Assembly (NCBI RefSeq): GCF_001643375.1
Contig: NZ_LSHB01000003.1
Span: 1 to 64,000 of the forward strand
Source: Chryseobacterium sp. FP211-J200
GTDB taxonomy: Bacteria; Bacteroidota; Bacteroidia; Flavobacteriales; Weeksellaceae
DNA length: 64,000 bases
Direction: 5' to 3'
Part shown: piece after piece, positions 62,429-64,000 of the stretch
How positions within the stretch are numbered: position 1 is the first letter of the stretch
Layout of the letters: each line of letters opens with the position of its first letter
Notes under the pieces: model-generated
The model's input: the letters and a program-made list of their open reading frames with translations, nothing else
Told to the model about the DNA's origin: nothing
Databases searched by the model: none
Made by a program: the position numbers and the translations under genes

Positions 62429-64000
62429 TTATAGTTTGGTTATTAGAATTTTTGTATGGTCGATCTTATTGGTTTTTTTTCTGAAGTTGATGTAATCGGA
62501 AATTTTATCAGCTGAGAAGATCCCTTTCTTCAGCATGAATTTTCTTCTTACCAATAATTTTTTATCTTGAGGAATGAACTCCATGGAGAAACTTCCAAAC
62601 TCTGAGTCAATCTTTGCTGGTACAGGATTTTCAGCGAATTTATAATTATCAGGAATTGTGAACTCTATTTCGTAATCATCTGTAAAACCAAAAGGAATTT
62701 CAATAGGCATCTTTCTATCAGAATCCTCCAGATAAAAATCTGAATCAATGAAAGGAATTGCTCTAAAGTAGATATCTGAACCCAATGTCTTAGAATAATT
62801 TGAAGCTTTAAAGTTCAGATCAAAATTAAGATTGGCATTATCTCTGTCATTGATCATATTCTGAATATCAATATTCGATAGTTGCAAATTATCATAACGG
62901 TGTTTCAAAGCATCCTTTTGTTCTACAGGCGTAAGTGACAACAACGCCATAGACATATCATACAAACCTCCTGAATAAGAAAAACTAGAGGTCAAATCCA
63001 AATTGTTATCTTCTGAAATATTAGCTTTTATCCTTAATATTTCTTTATTATTTTCTGCCATTGATTTCGGCGTGTCAACAATCTCAGCTTTATCATTCTT
63101 AATCATTATGACATTTCTATCCAAAGTTTCATACCCCAAATGATTGAAGGCTATTTTTTGGCTCGTGCTTTCTAACCAGATATTTTTGCCGTTTTCGGTT
63201 GGTACAAACAAAACAATATGATTGCCTCCCATTTTAGGAAAATCTTTATCGAACAGCATTGGCGTATCATTCATATAAATCTCACAATAATAGGATTCTA
63301 TACCTGCTGCTTTTAGCAAAACCCTCATGTAATTGGACAAGGCTTTACAATCCCCGTAACCCTTTTTTCTGACATCATCCGCAACCATTGGTTGCCAACC
63401 GCCAATTCCCAATGCTATTGCAACATATCTGGTTATATTCTGCATATACTGGTAGATGGTTTTTACCTTTTCTTCCGTAGATCCAGAAAGCTGGAGGGAA
63501 TTGACTTCCTGCTGAATTTCCGGCGTAATTTGAGAAACGGGATTGAGAATCTCATCATGCAACCATTTTCCATAATTTTGCCAACTAGTAAAATCTCCTT
63601 TTTTACCTTTTAAAGTAAAATGGTCTAGCGCAAAATCTGCTTTTGGCATTAGAGTAACCGGATCTGGAGAATATTTTTCTTCAACTATAGCGGGAGAATT
63701 ATCAAAAGAGATTGTAAAATCATTATCGCTTCCCTGAAAATTAAGTTTACCGTAGCTGGATTCTTTTATTTTTCGTCTCAGATTGATTCCGGATTTGTTA
63801 TTATAATGGATGACAGAACGTTGAATTGACACATTGAAATCATAAAACGTCATCAAAGAATTGAGAAAAACAGTATCAGACGAATCTTCATCATAAGTCA
63901 ACTCTATTGTATAAGGATAACTTGTTGAAAGAATCTTCAAAGACAAAACCCTGCTATCTGAATAAAGTACAAAGCTTTCATTATAAGATGAATCTGTTAG
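62429..64000 (-). CDS. DUF3857/transglutaminase-like protein, partial
   Basis: The frame runs off the window's right edge: 18 more codons are open upstream of the first plausible start-like codon (a TTG), and their product (SYNESFVLYSDSRVLSL) fits the domain, so the true start lies beyond 64000. DUF3857 occupies the visible N-terminal third and the transglutaminase domain the centre, with the catalytic cysteine in YGDCKALSNY (codon 63347-63349) and the histidine in GGNHIVLFV. The C-terminal third is beta-rich. Probably exported and cotranscribed with the degenerate homologue that follows. Family function is not well known. Confidence 0.85.
   Translation of the reverse strand, partial: LTDSSYNESFVLYSDSRVLSLKILSTSYPYTIELTYDEDSSDTVFLNSLMTFYDFNVSIQRSVIHYNNKSGINLRRKIKESSYGKLNFQGSDNDFTISFDNSPAIVEEKYSPDPVTLMPKADFALDHFTLKGKKGDFTSWQNYGKWLHDEILNPVSQITPEIQQEVNSLQLSGSTEEKVKTIYQYMQNITRYVAIALGIGGWQPMVADDVRKKGYGDCKALSNYMRVLLKAAGIESYYCEIYMNDTPMLFDKDFPKMGGNHIVLFVPTENGKNIWLESTSQKIAFNHLGYETLDRNVIMIKNDKAEIVDTPKSMAENNKEILRIKANISEDNNLDLTSSFSYSGGLYDMSMALLSLTPVEQKDALKHRYDNLQLSNIDIQNMINDRDNANLNFDLNFKASNYSKTLGSDIYFRAIPFIDSDFYLEDSDRKMPIEIPFGFTDDYEIEFTIPDNYKFAENPVPAKIDSEFGSFSMEFIPQDKKLLVRRKFMLKKGIFSADKISDYINFRKKTNKIDHTKILITKL

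Noticed and set aside
1-64000. tRNA or rRNA genes, insertion sequences and prophage
   Set aside because: I looked through the gaps by eye and found no cloverleaf ends, rRNA-like stretches, transposases or phage genes; a tRNA search program could still find a missed one.

Overview
The window comes from a low-G+C member of Bacteroidota, class Flavobacteriia, most likely the Chryseobacterium/Epilithonimonas group (family Weeksellaceae). The evidence is type IX secretion (T9SS) sorting tails, GldF/GldG, SusC/SusD pairs, an F-ATPase operon without atpD/atpC, the leuA-leuC-leuD-leuB order, and repeated TAnnTTTG promoter elements with no Shine-Dalgarno consensus. It looks chromosomal and mostly housekeeping. 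I saw no rRNA, tRNA, CRISPR array, transposase or prophage.

Layout. 1-4.6 kb: two tandem secreted reprolysin-like metalloproteases. 4.7-9.6 kb: hemJ, gldF, gldG, lnt. 9.7-16.7 kb: a DinB-fold protein, a GNAT acetyltransferase, a barstar-like inhibitor, a four-gene efflux operon (outer-membrane factor, membrane fusion protein, two ABC-2 permeases, no ATPase) and a membrane-anchored barnase-like RNase. 16.8-22 kb: acyl-CoA dehydrogenase, a DUF1801 gene broken by an in-frame TGA, a MazG-like pyrophosphohydrolase, a thioredoxin-like lipoprotein, a DUF4230 protein and two stress-protein-like paralogues. 22.1-26.5 kb: leucine operon. 26.6-31.6 kb: a large unknown gene, then thrS, infC, rpmI, rplT. 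31.7-36.7 kb: a damage-tolerance cassette of alkB, divergent from dinB and a dnaE2-like polymerase. 36.8-44.2 kb: clpS, a CNNM/CorC-type protein, and the atp operon. 44.9-46.3 kb: ffh. 46.4-55.8 kb: two SusD/SusC pairs. 56.6-64 kb: rnhB, an AddA/RecB-like helicase-nuclease and two DUF3857/transglutaminase-like proteins, the last cut by the window edge.

Main points of interest. (1) Five copies of an 84-105 bp intergenic element show compensatory base changes at several positions of one shared stem, so its fold, not just its sequence, appears to be maintained. (2) A barnase-like RNase and a barstar-like inhibitor, both with key residues intact, sit on either side of an efflux operon of visibly higher G+C, as if the operon had been inserted between toxin and inhibitor. 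(3) The alkB gene carries the first 22 codons of an XRE/LexA-like repressor fused in frame to its 5' end, while two GATACAA-type operators survive between the divergent alkB and dinB promoters. (4) infC appears to start at a non-AUG codon. (5) One of the two adjacent transglutaminase-like proteins has lost its catalytic cysteine and histidine.
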